Shown here in pieces: positions 1 through 9,876 of a DNA stretch of 64,000 bases. Made by a program: the position numbers and the translations under genes. Below the pieces are notes generated by a model. The model had not been told where the DNA came from, ran no database searches, and was given only the letters and a program-made list of their open reading frames with translations. The first letter of the stretch is position 1. Each line of letters starts with the position of its first letter. This DNA is from Phytoseiulus persimilis (Eukaryota; Arthropoda; Arachnida; Mesostigmata; Phytoseiidae): assembly GCA_037576195.1 (NCBI GenBank), contig CM075104.1, positions 16,508,211 through 16,572,210 of the forward strand. The letters are read 5' to 3'.

Positions 1-64
1 CCTATAATTCTCTGGTTCCTTATTCCGGAGACGAACATCGTCTTTCTTGTGCGCATTGAGGGAC

Positions 65-360
65 AGCAAGATCGGAATTCGAAAACATCGGAATAACGAG
101 TCCCAACCTTATCGGAATGACGTCCAAATAGATTCCACTCCGAGGACCATCGAAATGTCGAACACGAAGTCGGAATGATGTCCAACGGTGCACAGCAAGA
201 TTCCACTCCGAAAATCACCGGAATGAAAAAACCGAGAATTCTCTTAGTTCTATCCACTGCGCTGAAAAAGGAAGGAACGACGAGGATCTCCGGGACAAGG
301 AACCCAAGATCCAAGATATCTTACAGTTCTATCCTTCGTTCTGTGGCCTCATCCTGAGAG
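65..360 (+). repeat. 72-bp tandem repeat family, array A (diverged)
   Basis: Diverged copies of a unit of about 72 bp. Recurrent words are 'ATTCCACTCCGA', 'CGGAATGA', 'CCGAGAATT' and 'TTCTATCCACTGCGCTG'. The same family recurs at 4185-4570 plus 6238-6520 and at 14315-14710. Because 72 is a multiple of three, open frames run through it, but they show only the repeat and not a gene. Confidence 0.75.
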
Positions 361-3143
361 AACACAGGCGGCTTCCCTCCTTTTTACGGAACTATCTGAG
401 CGGGACTCGTTATGGGTGGTTGAGCTCTCTGAGGGAAAATAAAACGAGCCAGACTTTCTTCGCGAGTTCCGCTCCAAATATACCGCATGAGACGGAGACC
501 CCGAAACGCTCGCCCACAAGGGAATCGATCACAAATCCTGCCCGGATTCCAAGGAATCCGTCCCCGAAGAAGGGGAAGGCCACCGGAAGTCAGTCTCTAT
601 GCCTGACGTGTTCAGCTCAACTATGGTGCATTTTCAACTATTCCAGTCGTGGTATCGATTGCTCAGTTCGGGCGGAGATTGCCTTGGATAGCGAGATCCG
701 GAGCTTGATCGGTGTCCACAACCACCCTACGGATCTCGGAGGCCAAGCGCGATTGGGGTTGGAGTGACAAAGTGGCTGCTCATGCTCAGGGAGGAACCCG
801 AAGCCTCACCGGCGATGGCGACACTAGATGGGCGTCGGAAATACGATTTCTTCAAGTTCTATCGAGTTCTCACGCTTTAGTGTCTCCGTAAGGCCAAGGT
901 TGACGACGCCGTTCGGCCGCGAAAAGTGAGAATCCTTTCACAGCTGCATGTCATCATCGGAGAGTTTGGGATCCGGGACTACACCATAACGCGTGGCGGC
1001 AACCGAGTCCTCAGTTTCGAACTGCTTTTCCTTGGAGCCGCTCCGCGAGGCGATGATGTTGCGAGTTGACGCAATCTATGCGGTTGTTGTCTTCGGTTTC
1101 GGCTAGCAACTCTTCACAATCCACGCTAACTTCGAGGGTTCTGTGATTACCATCGATTAAATATACAACCGAATATTGAGGATTGCTTGACCATTCGAAG
1201 TGCCACAAGGCGTTCAAGCTGCTAGAGCAATCACCTGCGTGAGAGGAAACAGGGCACATCGCAATCTATTCCTCGTATTCATTCTCTTTGTTACTCGAAC
1301 TGAGTGAAAATAAGAAGCAAGTGATCTGTTCCTACCTATTTCCGGTGAAAACTGCGTGTCATTCTTCTCTTCCTCCTCAATGAAGGGATGATCCCCCTCG
1401 CCTTCATGACCCCGAACTATGCAGCTGCATACGCTGAAGTGATCCAGCTCCTGGAGCGGGAAATTCCCGATTATCAGCCCGCCGCAAATCAAGGGCAATG
1501 GCGATACGGCAATGCGAACAGTGATTCGGACTGAATTCCCAGATGCGCGCAGCTTTGGATGCTTGCTTCAGTTTGCGCAGTGCTTGGTGAAAGACGTCGG
1601 GAGCTAAGAGTCGGTCTGGCTGCAGAAGCCAGGCGTCTGGGTCCTGTGCTGAGCAAGTTTCTAGCTTTCTCAGCACTCCCTCGGCTTCCTCCCGACGCCA
1701 TACTCTCAACCTTCGTTGAGTGCGCGAACGAAGCCCTCTAAGTCAGCGACCAAGTCAGTCGAGCGCCGGTGTCCTTCGAGTTGCTGTTGAAGAACACTTG
1801 GTTCTGAGTCGTAGTACGCTCGTCTCTCACTGTCAATCGTTCCAGCTCGTGTCTTTCCTGAAGTAGTTCTGGAACGAGTGGCTCGTGGCAATAGGTCCTG
1901 AAGCTCTCTCTGTACACCGCTGGGTCGATCGTATGAACTACATAATCGAATCGAACAAACGGTTTCTGAAGCGTTTTCTGAAGCCCCCCCCCCCCGCTGC
2001 TGTCTGGTCGCAGATGGGTAAGCGTGCGTTTTCGACTCTGACACACCTCCCGAAGGTGCCAGCTTCTTCCGTAATGGACTTTCAAGATTCAGAAAAAGTC
2101 GCCAGAGTGGCGCTTTCTGAGCCCGCTCTGAGGAGTGCGGGAGCCAAACAGACTTGTGCATAGGGCATAAGCAGCTAGCCAGCCCAGGCGGAGAGGAGGT
2201 GGAGAGAAGGAAGGCTTTAAGTGAACAGGGGCACGTGCCTAGCTCAACATGAGAGGTCGGGGTGCCCGTTAGATATTGAAGTCCGAACCCTCGACCCCGA
2301 ACGTGGACCCTCTTCTGCACGAAGCAGTCCCACATCTTGGCGGGAGCCGTACTTGATATCGACTCCCGACGCGCTGCATTGGATAATCTTTCCACAGAAT
2401 CGAGTTGTAGAATGAGTTTCTGGAGATACAAAAAATAAGAGGCCTCTCTGTCGGTCTTCGAAGCTTGATTAGATTCTTCAACAGCATCTTGGAGCCTGGA
2501 GTAAACGACAGCTCACAAGAAAAGTATGACGCCGTTTCATCAATTTCATTTTTCCTTCTGTGAAGTCAGCCACCGCCGAAGCTTTGAATCCACGCGCGGG
2601 TCGCCGCCGCAAAGTTTTCACCGACCATGCTGCATGTTCGAGATCGCTCCCTGCATCCGCGCGCTTTTGTTCGCCGGGACGGAAGCACTACTCGTTCGAG
2701 AGGAAATACTGTTCGGAAGTGGGGATCGAAGTGATACGATATTGACTTGACTGATCAGAGAACTGGTGGTTCGGTCGCGCTCAAGAATTTGAGACATGGA
2801 ACACTATGCCGCGGCGTTATCAACCATGTTGATCTTCTGCGATAACCTAGAGAACTTCTGTCTGGTTTTCTCGTGTTTTTTTCGCCACGTAGTTGATCAC
2901 CACACCGTTTCGTTCAAAGTTCTTGATCGATTGATCCGGGCGCGGTTTCGCAGCCTCGATCGTTATTGACCTCATTGGGTTTCTCAGATTCCTTGCCCGT
3001 GCATGCGAAAAACGCACCAGGGCCCAGTTCAGCCCTCGGACGTCCCAGTCGTCTTCGACCTGGTTGACCACGAATTCCGTGAACTCATTGATGAACGCCA
3101 CGGCAGTCGCAGTCATTTGCCCGAGTAGTCAATGACGTGAAAC
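361..3143. other. No gene recognised
   Basis: Scattered open frames occur on both strands, the longest 241 codons on the minus strand at 1706-2431. None shows a domain I recognise. The C-terminal part of the longest (near 1720-1880, minus) is rich in Leu, Glu and Arg and could be remnant gag-like or coiled-coil coding, but I cannot support that. A run of twelve C lies at 1984-1995. Confidence 0.5.
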
Positions 3144-3149
3144 ATGAAG

Positions 3150-3232
3150 TCACTCATCCTTATCCTCACAATATATTATCGGCTCAGTCTGTCAGTTTGT
3201 CAGTTGGTCCGCACTCCGTCGAGAATATATGG
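3150..3232 (-). repeat. Conserved tail of 45-bp array 1
   Basis: This non-repetitive segment abuts the 45-bp array. Read on the minus strand it carries 'GGAGTGCGGA', then 'AACTGACAGAC' and 'ATAATATAT'. The same tail follows the other two arrays, at 13319-13362 and 26551-26605, in the same position and orientation relative to the monomers. A shared unique flank means the arrays were copied as units and did not arise independently. Confidence 0.7.
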
Positions 3233-3992
3233 GGGTGATTCCAGGAGCAATCTGATCATACTTTTCAAAACCTGGAGGGGCGATTCCGGGACCAATCTTA
3301 ACATTACGTTCCAACTCTGGAGGGGAGATTCCGGGACCAATCTGACCATGACGTTCCAACTCTGGAGGGGTGATTCCTGGACCAATCTGATCATACTTTT
3401 CAAAACCTGGAGGGGCGATTCCGGAACCAATATGACCATTACTTTCCAACTCTAGAGGGGTGATTCCAGGACCGATCTGGTCATACTTTTCAAAACCTGG
3501 AGGGGCGATTCCGGGACCAATCTGACCATGACGTTCCAACTCTGGAGGGGTAATTCCTGGACCAATCTGATCATACTTTTCAAAACCTGGAGGGGCGATT
3601 CCGGAACCAATATGACCATTACTTTCCAACTCTAGAGGGGTGATTCCAGGACCGATCTGGTCATACTTTTCAAAACCTGGAGGGGAGATTCCGGGACCAA
3701 TCTGACCATGACGTTCCAACTCTGGAGGGGTGATTCCTGGACCAATCTGATCATACTTTTCAAAACCTGGAGGGGCGATTCCGGAACCAATATGACCATT
3801 ACTTTCCAACTCTAGAGGGGTGATTCCAGGACCGATCTGATCATACTTTTCAAAACCTGGAGGGGCGATTCCGGGATCAATCTGACCATTGCTTCCCAAC
3901 TCTGGAGCGGTGATTCCGACGCCAATCTGACCATTACTTTGCAAGTCTGGAGGGGTAATTCCGAGACCAATCCGACCATTCTTTTCAAAACC
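3226..3992 (-). repeat. 45-bp minisatellite array 1 with 180-bp higher-order period
   Basis: About 17 monomers of 45 bp. Four monomer types alternate, differing at fixed sites (for example 'CATACTTTTCAAAACCTGG' against 'CATTACTTTCCAACTCTAG'), so the sequence repeats every 180 bp. The phrase 'CCGGAACCAATATGACC' begins near 3421, 3601 and 3781. On the minus strand each monomer reads as a 15-residue unit with the core QIGPGI. One minus frame stays open for 250 codons (3192-3944), which follows from a monomer length divisible by three and is not evidence of a gene. Confidence 0.9.
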
Positions 3993-4184
3993 CTAATGCT
4001 GACTCAGTCACGAGAGAAAAGTGCCTCGATGGCAGGGAGAGCCGTCTAACCGCGCGTAGCGCGTCCGACTCCAGTCGGCCAAAGGCTGGCTGGTGAATGA
4101 TATGATTTTGCAGTGTTCCGGGACCAGGATCTGACGTCATTTACTCACGTTCTTCTGTCTAAAGTCTGATTCGAGATTCTACCC
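3993..4184. other. Spacer with short hairpin
   Basis: Unique sequence between the 45-bp array and 72-bp array B. It contains the short inverted repeat CGCG-CGTA-GCGCG near 4052-4065 and a CCGAC/GTCGG stem near 4067-4080. It resembles the D-arm and anticodon arm of a tRNA but has no acceptor stem. Confidence 0.4.
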
Positions 4185-4570
4185 CGGAAATCTCTGGAAT
4201 GGTGATCCCGAAGATTATAGGAATGCTATCCCGAGGATTATTAGAGTCATATTCACTTCGTTGCAACCGACTACGGAAATTTTCGGGCAATACTCGGAAA
4301 TTATCGAAGTTCTATACACTGCGCTGCAATAGGATCAGACTCCAAGGATCATCGGAAGAAGGAACTCGAAGTTCTGTTGGTTCTTCGTTTACTGCGCTGC
4401 GTTGGGATTCGACTTCGGAAATGTTCGAAGTGAGGAACCCGAGAATCTCCGTAATGAGGAGCCCGAGAATTCTCTCAGTTCTCTTCACTCACAAGCTCCA
4501 ATGGGATCCGACTCTGAGAATCTCCGGAGTCGGGGACCCGAGAATTATCTTAGGTAGTTCTATCCACTGA
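4185..4570 (+). repeat. 72-bp tandem repeat array B, left half
   Basis: About five copies of the 72-bp family, containing 'GACTCCGAGAATCTCCGGA', 'CCCGAGAATTATC' and 'TTCTATCCACTG'. The array is interrupted at 4570 by the Tc5-type transposon and resumes in register at 6238. The last flanking bases, TGA at 4568-4570, are one copy of the target-site duplication. Confidence 0.8.
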
Positions 4571-6237
4571 CAAGGGAAGGTTCTGAATTGTACGACTCCG
4601 ATTCAAACCAGATAGATTGCGATCAGCAGGCCCACCAGAGATATGAAAAACGGCTGATGAAACTTTTCCCAATGGGCCGTCGTGTCCGAGTTACAGCACA
4701 CCCGAAACTTGGAATTTAACATGGGCTCCTATGGGAGCCTGCCGGATTGGTGGGAGCCAAAGCTAAGCAAACTCTGTAAATCGTTGTGGAAGGTTTCTGG
4801 TATCGGGCAATGTTCGGAAAATCGCGCCACTCGACGGTGGTGTCACAAAAGCGATGGTTTCAATTTCATGAACAAATTGTCTGCACTCTCCACGCGCTCT
4901 GTTCTTTTTCTGAGGCATCACCTGGAGCTTTGGTGAAATCTCTGTTCAAAACCAGAAAAGTTGTGAAAGCACTCATTGTGATGTCGATCAGAGTCAATGC
5001 ATTGGTGTCGCTGAATCAGCAACAGCTGGAGTCCTTGCATATCGGCCCGAGTGCTCGAGAAGACGCCCGGGAGATCGAGTAGAAACTAGCGGCTGTTATC
5101 GTGTCAACGCTGAAGAAGTTCGCGGACAAAGATTCCGTAGACGTTGAGGAGGTCGAGGAACTGTACGGGTCGTACGGCCATGTCGACGATTACGAGCCTC
5201 TGATCGAAAACCTGGAGATGGGAGGACCGCAAGGACTGTTCACGTTCGGGCAAATCTGTCGGATCCTGGACTGCATTGATGCCAACCCAAACTGGAAGTT
5301 CAAATCAATTCGGTCCGATCGTGGCGGCTTCCATGCCGAATTATCGAAATCTGTATGTGACCTGCACAAAATCGGGAAAGTTGACGAAAGAGCTTGTCCG
5401 CATGTGGAGTCAGACCGTCTTCAAGGACATCGTGGACCGCTTGCATGACAACAGATGTGTCCTGTTCGTCGACTCGTGGGGAGGACACAACGATCAAGAA
5501 TCCTACAACATCCCGTGGAAAGCCGTCGCAGTGAAAGTTTTCCCTGCCGGTTCATCGAGCTTTGTGCAACCTCTCGATCTTTATTGTTCCCGACTCTGGA
5601 AAGGTTTTGCCAAGAGACTAACTGAACATTGTTTTTTGTACAACTCCCGCGTGGACCAAAGGAATGGCGTCCTGAGGATGCATTCGTTGATACACAATCG
5701 ATTTCAGAGTCCGTTGTTCCGTCCTCATTGGCTTTGTGCTTGGCGGTTAGGCAGCTTCGACGTACCCGCAGTGCCATTTTTGCCCATGCCCGAGCTTCTT
5801 TTCGAATTCGACGGTGATTGCGTCACGCCGAACTGCATTATTGTACCATTCATTCGATGCGCGCATTGCCAGAGGATTTTGTGTTGCGATTGTTTCTACA
5901 TGGAATGCCATTTTCATTGATTTGAAACCTGAAAGTTCGTTTTCTTTTTCGTCCGTCTCTGGTGGCACCACCGACACATGGTGCGATTTCTCAGACATGG
6001 CCCCGCAGCAGGAACCGTTCACAACGATTTTCAGAGCTTGCTTGGCCTTGGCTCCCACGAATCCGACAGGCTCCCGTAGGAGCCCATGTTAAATTTCAAG
6101 TTTCGAGGGTGCTGTGGCTCGGAAACGACGGCCCATTGGGAAAAGTTTCATCAGCCGTTTTTCATGTCTCTGATCGGCCAACTGATCGCAATCTATCTGG
6201 TCGGAATCGAAGTCGTACAATTCAGAAACTTCCCTTG
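4571..6237 (+). mobile_element. Tc5-type DNA transposon (decayed) with about 280-bp inverted repeats
   Basis: Left end starts CAAGGGAAGGTTCTGAATTG; the reverse complement of the right end starts CAAGGGAAGTTTCTGAATTG. The inverted repeats run 4571 to about 4852 and about 5961 to 6237, with scattered mismatches. TGA flanks both ends (4568-4570 and 6238-6240), fitting the TNA target duplication I recall for Tc4/Tc5 elements. Long inverted repeats are also typical of Tc5. The interior encodes a broken Tc5-like transposase. Joining the flanks through one TGA restores a continuous 72-bp repeat, so this is an insertion with a readable empty site. Confidence 0.88.
4786..5920 (+). pseudogene. Tc5-like transposase, broken
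   Basis: The upstream part reads in one frame from about 4786 to 5330. A TAG lies at 5080-5082, after which the frame continues with an acidic segment (VDVEEVEELYGSYG). The downstream part reads in another frame, 5276-5920. It contains CTKSGKLTKELV, LFVDSWGGHND (the second catalytic Asp region of a DDE transposase), a VQPLD motif, and a Cys-rich end with FIRCAHCQRILCCDC. That end matches the zinc-binding C-terminal domain of Tc5 transposases. The N-terminal catalytic Asp region appears deleted near the frame change. Inactive; any mobility would depend on another copy. Confidence 0.75.
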
Positions 6238-6525
6238 TGAGCGGCAAAGAGATTTGACTCCGAAAATCCTCGGATTATGGAACACGAGAATGGTCGGAGC
6301 TCTATTCACTGCGCCGCAACGGGATTCAACTCCGACGATCTTCGGAATGAAGAACCCCAAAACTATCGGCGTTCTATTCACTGCGCTGCGATGGGATTCG
6401 ACTCCGAAAATTTTCGGAATAAGGATCCCGAGAATTATCGGAGCTCTATCCCCTGGGCCGCAATACGATTCAACTCCGATAATCTTCCGAATAAGGGACC
6501 CGAGAATTCGTTCAGTTGAAGCGAT
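6238..6525 (+). repeat. 72-bp tandem repeat array B, right half
   Basis: Continuation of array B after the Tc5-type insertion: about four units with 'TTCACTGCGCTGCGATGGG', 'GACTCCGAAAATTTTCGGA' and 'CCCGAGAATTATCGGAG'. It begins with the second copy of the TGA duplication at 6238-6240. An ATC-rich run (CATCATCATCATCA) follows at about 6543. Confidence 0.8.
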
Positions 6526-6559
6526 TCTCGTTGCGGGCTTTTCATCATCATCATCAAGC

Positions 6560-7190
6560 GCCATCAACACACTTTGAACACCTCTCGCCTCGTGTAAGAC
6601 CTTCCAATAACGATTAGCTCACAGCCATGCAGCATGTTCTCAGCATGGATGTCGTAGACCGGTTTGCATGTATTCTGGCTAGGGCTGGACATTCACCGCG
6701 GCAATGTGACCGGGGAATCGCGGCGTCGTTCTTTGGCGCCGCAAAATTCACAGCGCATGGTGGGTACAGACGGAAAACTTGAATTGAATAATGCCACGTA
6801 ATTCGCCGGAGCAGTAAGAAAATAAAAACATCGAGTCCGAGCAGTAGCGACGGCACGTCCTCGCTGTTCTTACATTCCGAGGCAAAATGTGCTGACAGAG
6901 TCCGGAAATCGGACCAGTTGACGTAGACCCGAAATCGGTTCTCTCGATGTCACGGAACGTTGAATCAGTGTCCTTTCCCGACTTCCTCGGGGATTTCAGC
7001 GGAATTTCATGTCACAACTGTCTGCTTCATGTGGATCCAAAATTCGAAGAGCAGGGAACTCCGGCGAAGATTCGCGGATCTCAGCGCGGTTGTCGCGGCT
7101 ATTATAGGCGTGGAGCAACGTAAAATGACGCATTCGTGTGGGAAGGAGAGAAAACGCGTCAAAAATGAACTTCGACGGTTCTGTGTCGAG
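6560..7190. other. No gene recognised
   Basis: Only short frames on either strand and no domain recognised. A CCGCGGCGAATG-like GC-rich patch lies near 6690-6730. Confidence 0.4.
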
Positions 7191-7202
7191 AGCCGAGACT
7201 AG

Positions 7203-7305
7203 ACCTTCCGAAGGGTGTCGCTACATTTGAGCGGAGGCCCAATTTGAGCCGAGTCTCGATTTGAGCGAAGGTCCGATCTGTGCGAAGGGCCGATTTGAGC
7301 GGGTA
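7203..7305 (+). repeat. Short subterminal-type repeats (GATTTGAGCG motif)
   Basis: Four to five imperfect copies of a 17-18 bp motif with the core ATTTGAGC followed by GAAGGYCC. Clusters of this kind occur near the ends of MULE-type elements. Together with the FLYWCH exon just downstream they suggest the edge of a degraded element. Confidence 0.45.
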
Positions 7306-7379
7306 GCAGCGGAGCGCGAGACGCCGGTGTGGTTCAAACTTACTTCACTTCGTTCCTTCCGAACGTATCAGTTTCATGC

Positions 7380-7587
7380 TGAGCTAGCCAGAAGTGCGTG
7401 CGCGTGATCTTCTCGACTCCGAAACCGACATGCCGTTGATCATCTTGAAGTCTACCAGAGGGCAGCCCATGCTCATTGTCGGCAACTATCTGCTCCGGGA
7501 AGATTACGTGAACCCCATTGAAACGTCGTGGCAATGTGCTAGCAAGGGTTGCAAAGCCCGCATTGAGATGCGGGACGGCACACACGG
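7380..7587 (+). pseudogene. FLYWCH zinc-finger exon, probably MULE-derived
   Basis: The frame 7394-7633 contains LKSTRGQPMLIVGNYLL followed by TSWQCASKGCKARI. This gives the FLYWCH order: a Ser-x-Arg-Gly-x-Pro stretch, a hydrophobic strand, W-x-C, then C-K-A-R-[IL]. FLYWCH fingers bind DNA and commonly accompany MULE transposases in arthropods. The final HxH pair is not in this frame. A GTAAGG splice donor at 7588 cuts the coding sequence just before it would be expected, and no transposase exon follows. It could instead be an exon of a host FLYWCH gene, but its setting among repeats favours a remnant. Confidence 0.55.
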
Positions 7588-7688
7588 GGTAAGGTCGTCG
7601 TTGTCTTTGAGGTTGCCTGGTCTTAGGCGATGAGTTGTTCATGGAGTCTAGTATCTATTCGTAACAGGATCCACCAGAGATCAGCCTT

Positions 7689-9799
7689 ACACCTGATCGG
7701 ACCCGGACATTTTGGCCCGAACATTTTGGTGCAACGGACATTTTGGCGCAGATTCAGATGGAGCTCCCATGAGTTATTCAAACAATTGCGACAGTATTGT
7801 TCTGTAGCTACTAGGCTTTGCAAATAACAGCATTCCTAATAACCGCGGTTACGGTTAACCGCGAATCCATAACCGCAATAGCGGTCAACCGCAAAATTAG
7901 GACCGAAAACCGCGGGTACAACAGAAAATAACCGCGGTTAGATGGAAGAGTGCTCCTTGGAAGACTTCCAGAAAGCTTTTCCTCTTTTATCAGAAACAAG
8001 GTTCCGTTATCAACGGATACAACGAGATCTCAGAACACATCTCATGAAGACTCGCTTGATACAGCTCGACCTTGATCAGATGGAGCCGGGAACATTGGTT
8101 GCACGTTCCAAGTCACGAAATCTTTGACAAATTATCCTGATGCAAAAGAGATCATCTTGTATTCTGGGGGCCCCCGTCCGATGAATGTAGTCAGCAATTT
8201 TGGGTTCAACTCCTCACGATCCGCTGAGGAAGCGTTGCAAACTCTGAAATGCGTGATTCGCGCCGATTTCTTCACGGTTTCGCGAGCAAAGAGTGCCAAA
8301 AGGCATGCTTCCTTCTTGGGCTGAGATGACTGGCGTGAATTCCACGTTCTGATTCTCGAGTTTTTCCATCATCGGGAATCCTCGAGGTCGTCTTTCGAGG
8401 TGTTTAAATCTTTGTCTGACTCCAAATTAGTGCTCCTGAGTTCGAAATCACCGTTGTGGTCTTTGAAAAGGGCGTATGTTCTCCGTTCCGACCAGTGCAT
8501 GAGAGATAGCTGTTTTCTGTTGGGACTTCATCACAATTCTTTCATCGACGCCTTCCAACGGGGGTGCAACCCATAGAATAGCTCCTTCCGCTGTGCTCTG
8601 TCCCCTGATCCTATCAGATGCGCGAAGCTCTGGAAGATTGAGCCTTCCGCCTCCAATACCAGCTCATCGAGTCCTTGCGCGGCTTGCTCATGGGGACCTA
8701 GGGAGGCTGTTTCTGATTTGTGATACCTCCGGGTATAATTGCTAGCCAGGTCCGTCTTTCGGAAGCGTGGACGAACTTCGTTTAACGGGAGTCATCACAC
8801 AAGATGTCACAGTTCCAGAAGCAATTCATTTCTCTCCAATTCTCGGCATCTAGTTCCAGATCCCCAGCCAGAGTACGCTCATCAGACACGACGCTTTCTC
8901 GAAAAAGCATACGTTTCGGAAAATTGCGGTTTAATGAGGTTAGAACCGCAATTTACTTGCGGTTATTGCGGTTAAAAATCGCAAAATATTTGTGGCTATT
9001 GCGGTTATTCACCGCGGTCGAATAACCGTTGCAAAGCCAAGTAGCTACCGATGCTTTTTCGCGATGCATAAGACCGTCAGAGCTTCCATCTATACCCTAA
9101 GGTTTCCGATGCCACATGCTCGAAAAATTTCGCTCGAATCGCGCACACCCATGATTGCGGGGTTTCAAATATTCAGGTCTTGTCGGTGCAGAAGCGGCTC
9201 CAAACTCTTATTTGTTCTCGATTCAGGCTGCAATAGATTGCATTGTAGCATGACCTGGGGTGGTTCCTCATTTCCGCTCGCGATTGAAGATGTTCATAGA
9301 AGGAATCGAACCACTTAAAGAGATCCCGATGTCAGTGCTTTGTATGAGGGTCAATAGATGTGGACAGCTTTCGGGCGATCACCAATGAAAGTGGGCTGTG
9401 GGACCACGAGTCCGTCGCCTAGAAAGACAAGTGATAACTGCGGACATCGTGAATATCGTTCCGATCGAGTACCACACTGCTCTCCCAGCGTACGTCCACA
9501 TCCCGATCGGGAGCTCATGCTTCAATGCGTTATTCTACCGAGAATAACTGCCGACTCGGCACCGACGGCGCCTGTGCATTTGAAAGTAACTCTCGAAGTG
9601 AGCAATTCGAGCGAACTTTTCCGTGCGTGTGGGAACGGAGACTCTCGATGGAAGCTCCGGTGGTCACAATCGCCACATGAAGCATCCATAGCCACCGAAC
9701 AATACTGTTCCGATGGCTCCTGGTAGCTTCATCTGAATCTGCGCCAAAACGTCCTGCGCCAGAATGTCTGCGCTGAAATGTCCTAGACCGGCACCTGAT
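7689..9799. mobile_element. Non-autonomous MULE-like element, interrupted by a hAT element
   Basis: Imperfect terminal inverted repeats run about 7698-7803 and 9696-9790. The left end starts CGGACCCGGACATTTTGGC; the reverse complement of the right end starts CGGTCTAGGACATTTCAGC. Both carry repeated 'ACATTTTGG' words and end in GCGCAGATTCAGATG. A 9-bp direct repeat flanks them: ACACCTGAT at 7689-7697 and GCACCTGAT at 9791-9799, one mismatch. Nine-base duplications are typical of the Mutator superfamily. Without the hAT insertion the element is about 856 bp and encodes nothing I recognise. Confidence 0.72.
7812..9040. mobile_element. Non-autonomous hAT element with perfect 8-bp duplication
   Basis: Flanked by GTAGCTAC at 7804-7811 and 9041-9048, an exact 8-bp target duplication as in hAT elements. 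The left end is TAGGCTTTGCAAATAAC; the reverse complement of the right end is TTGGCTTTGCAACGGTTAT, giving a short imperfect inverted repeat. Dense subterminal repeats of AACCGC and GCGGTTA lie at 7838-7940 and 8925-9030 and could serve as transposase binding sites. The 1229-bp interior holds no transposase. It sits inside the left inverted repeat of the MULE-like element and is therefore younger. Confidence 0.85.
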
Positions 9800-9876
9800 A
9801 CCCTGAAGATCGAGTCGCGAAAAAAATTGGGAGCGCTCCGAAAGGTAGCCAGAAAAGTCCGCGTGAGCTTAGGAGC

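Noticed and set aside
1706-2431. 241-codon minus-strand frame as a gene
   Set aside because: No recognised domain, no splice support, and the composition changes midway; kept only as an unassigned region.
3226-3992. CRISPR-like regular repeats
   Set aside because: The 45-bp units are contiguous with no unique spacers, and the genome is eukaryotic.
4040-4090. tRNA(Trp)-like segment with a CCA anticodon-like loop
   Set aside because: Only a D-arm-like word and a 6-base loop are present. There is no acceptor stem, T-arm or box B at the right distance.
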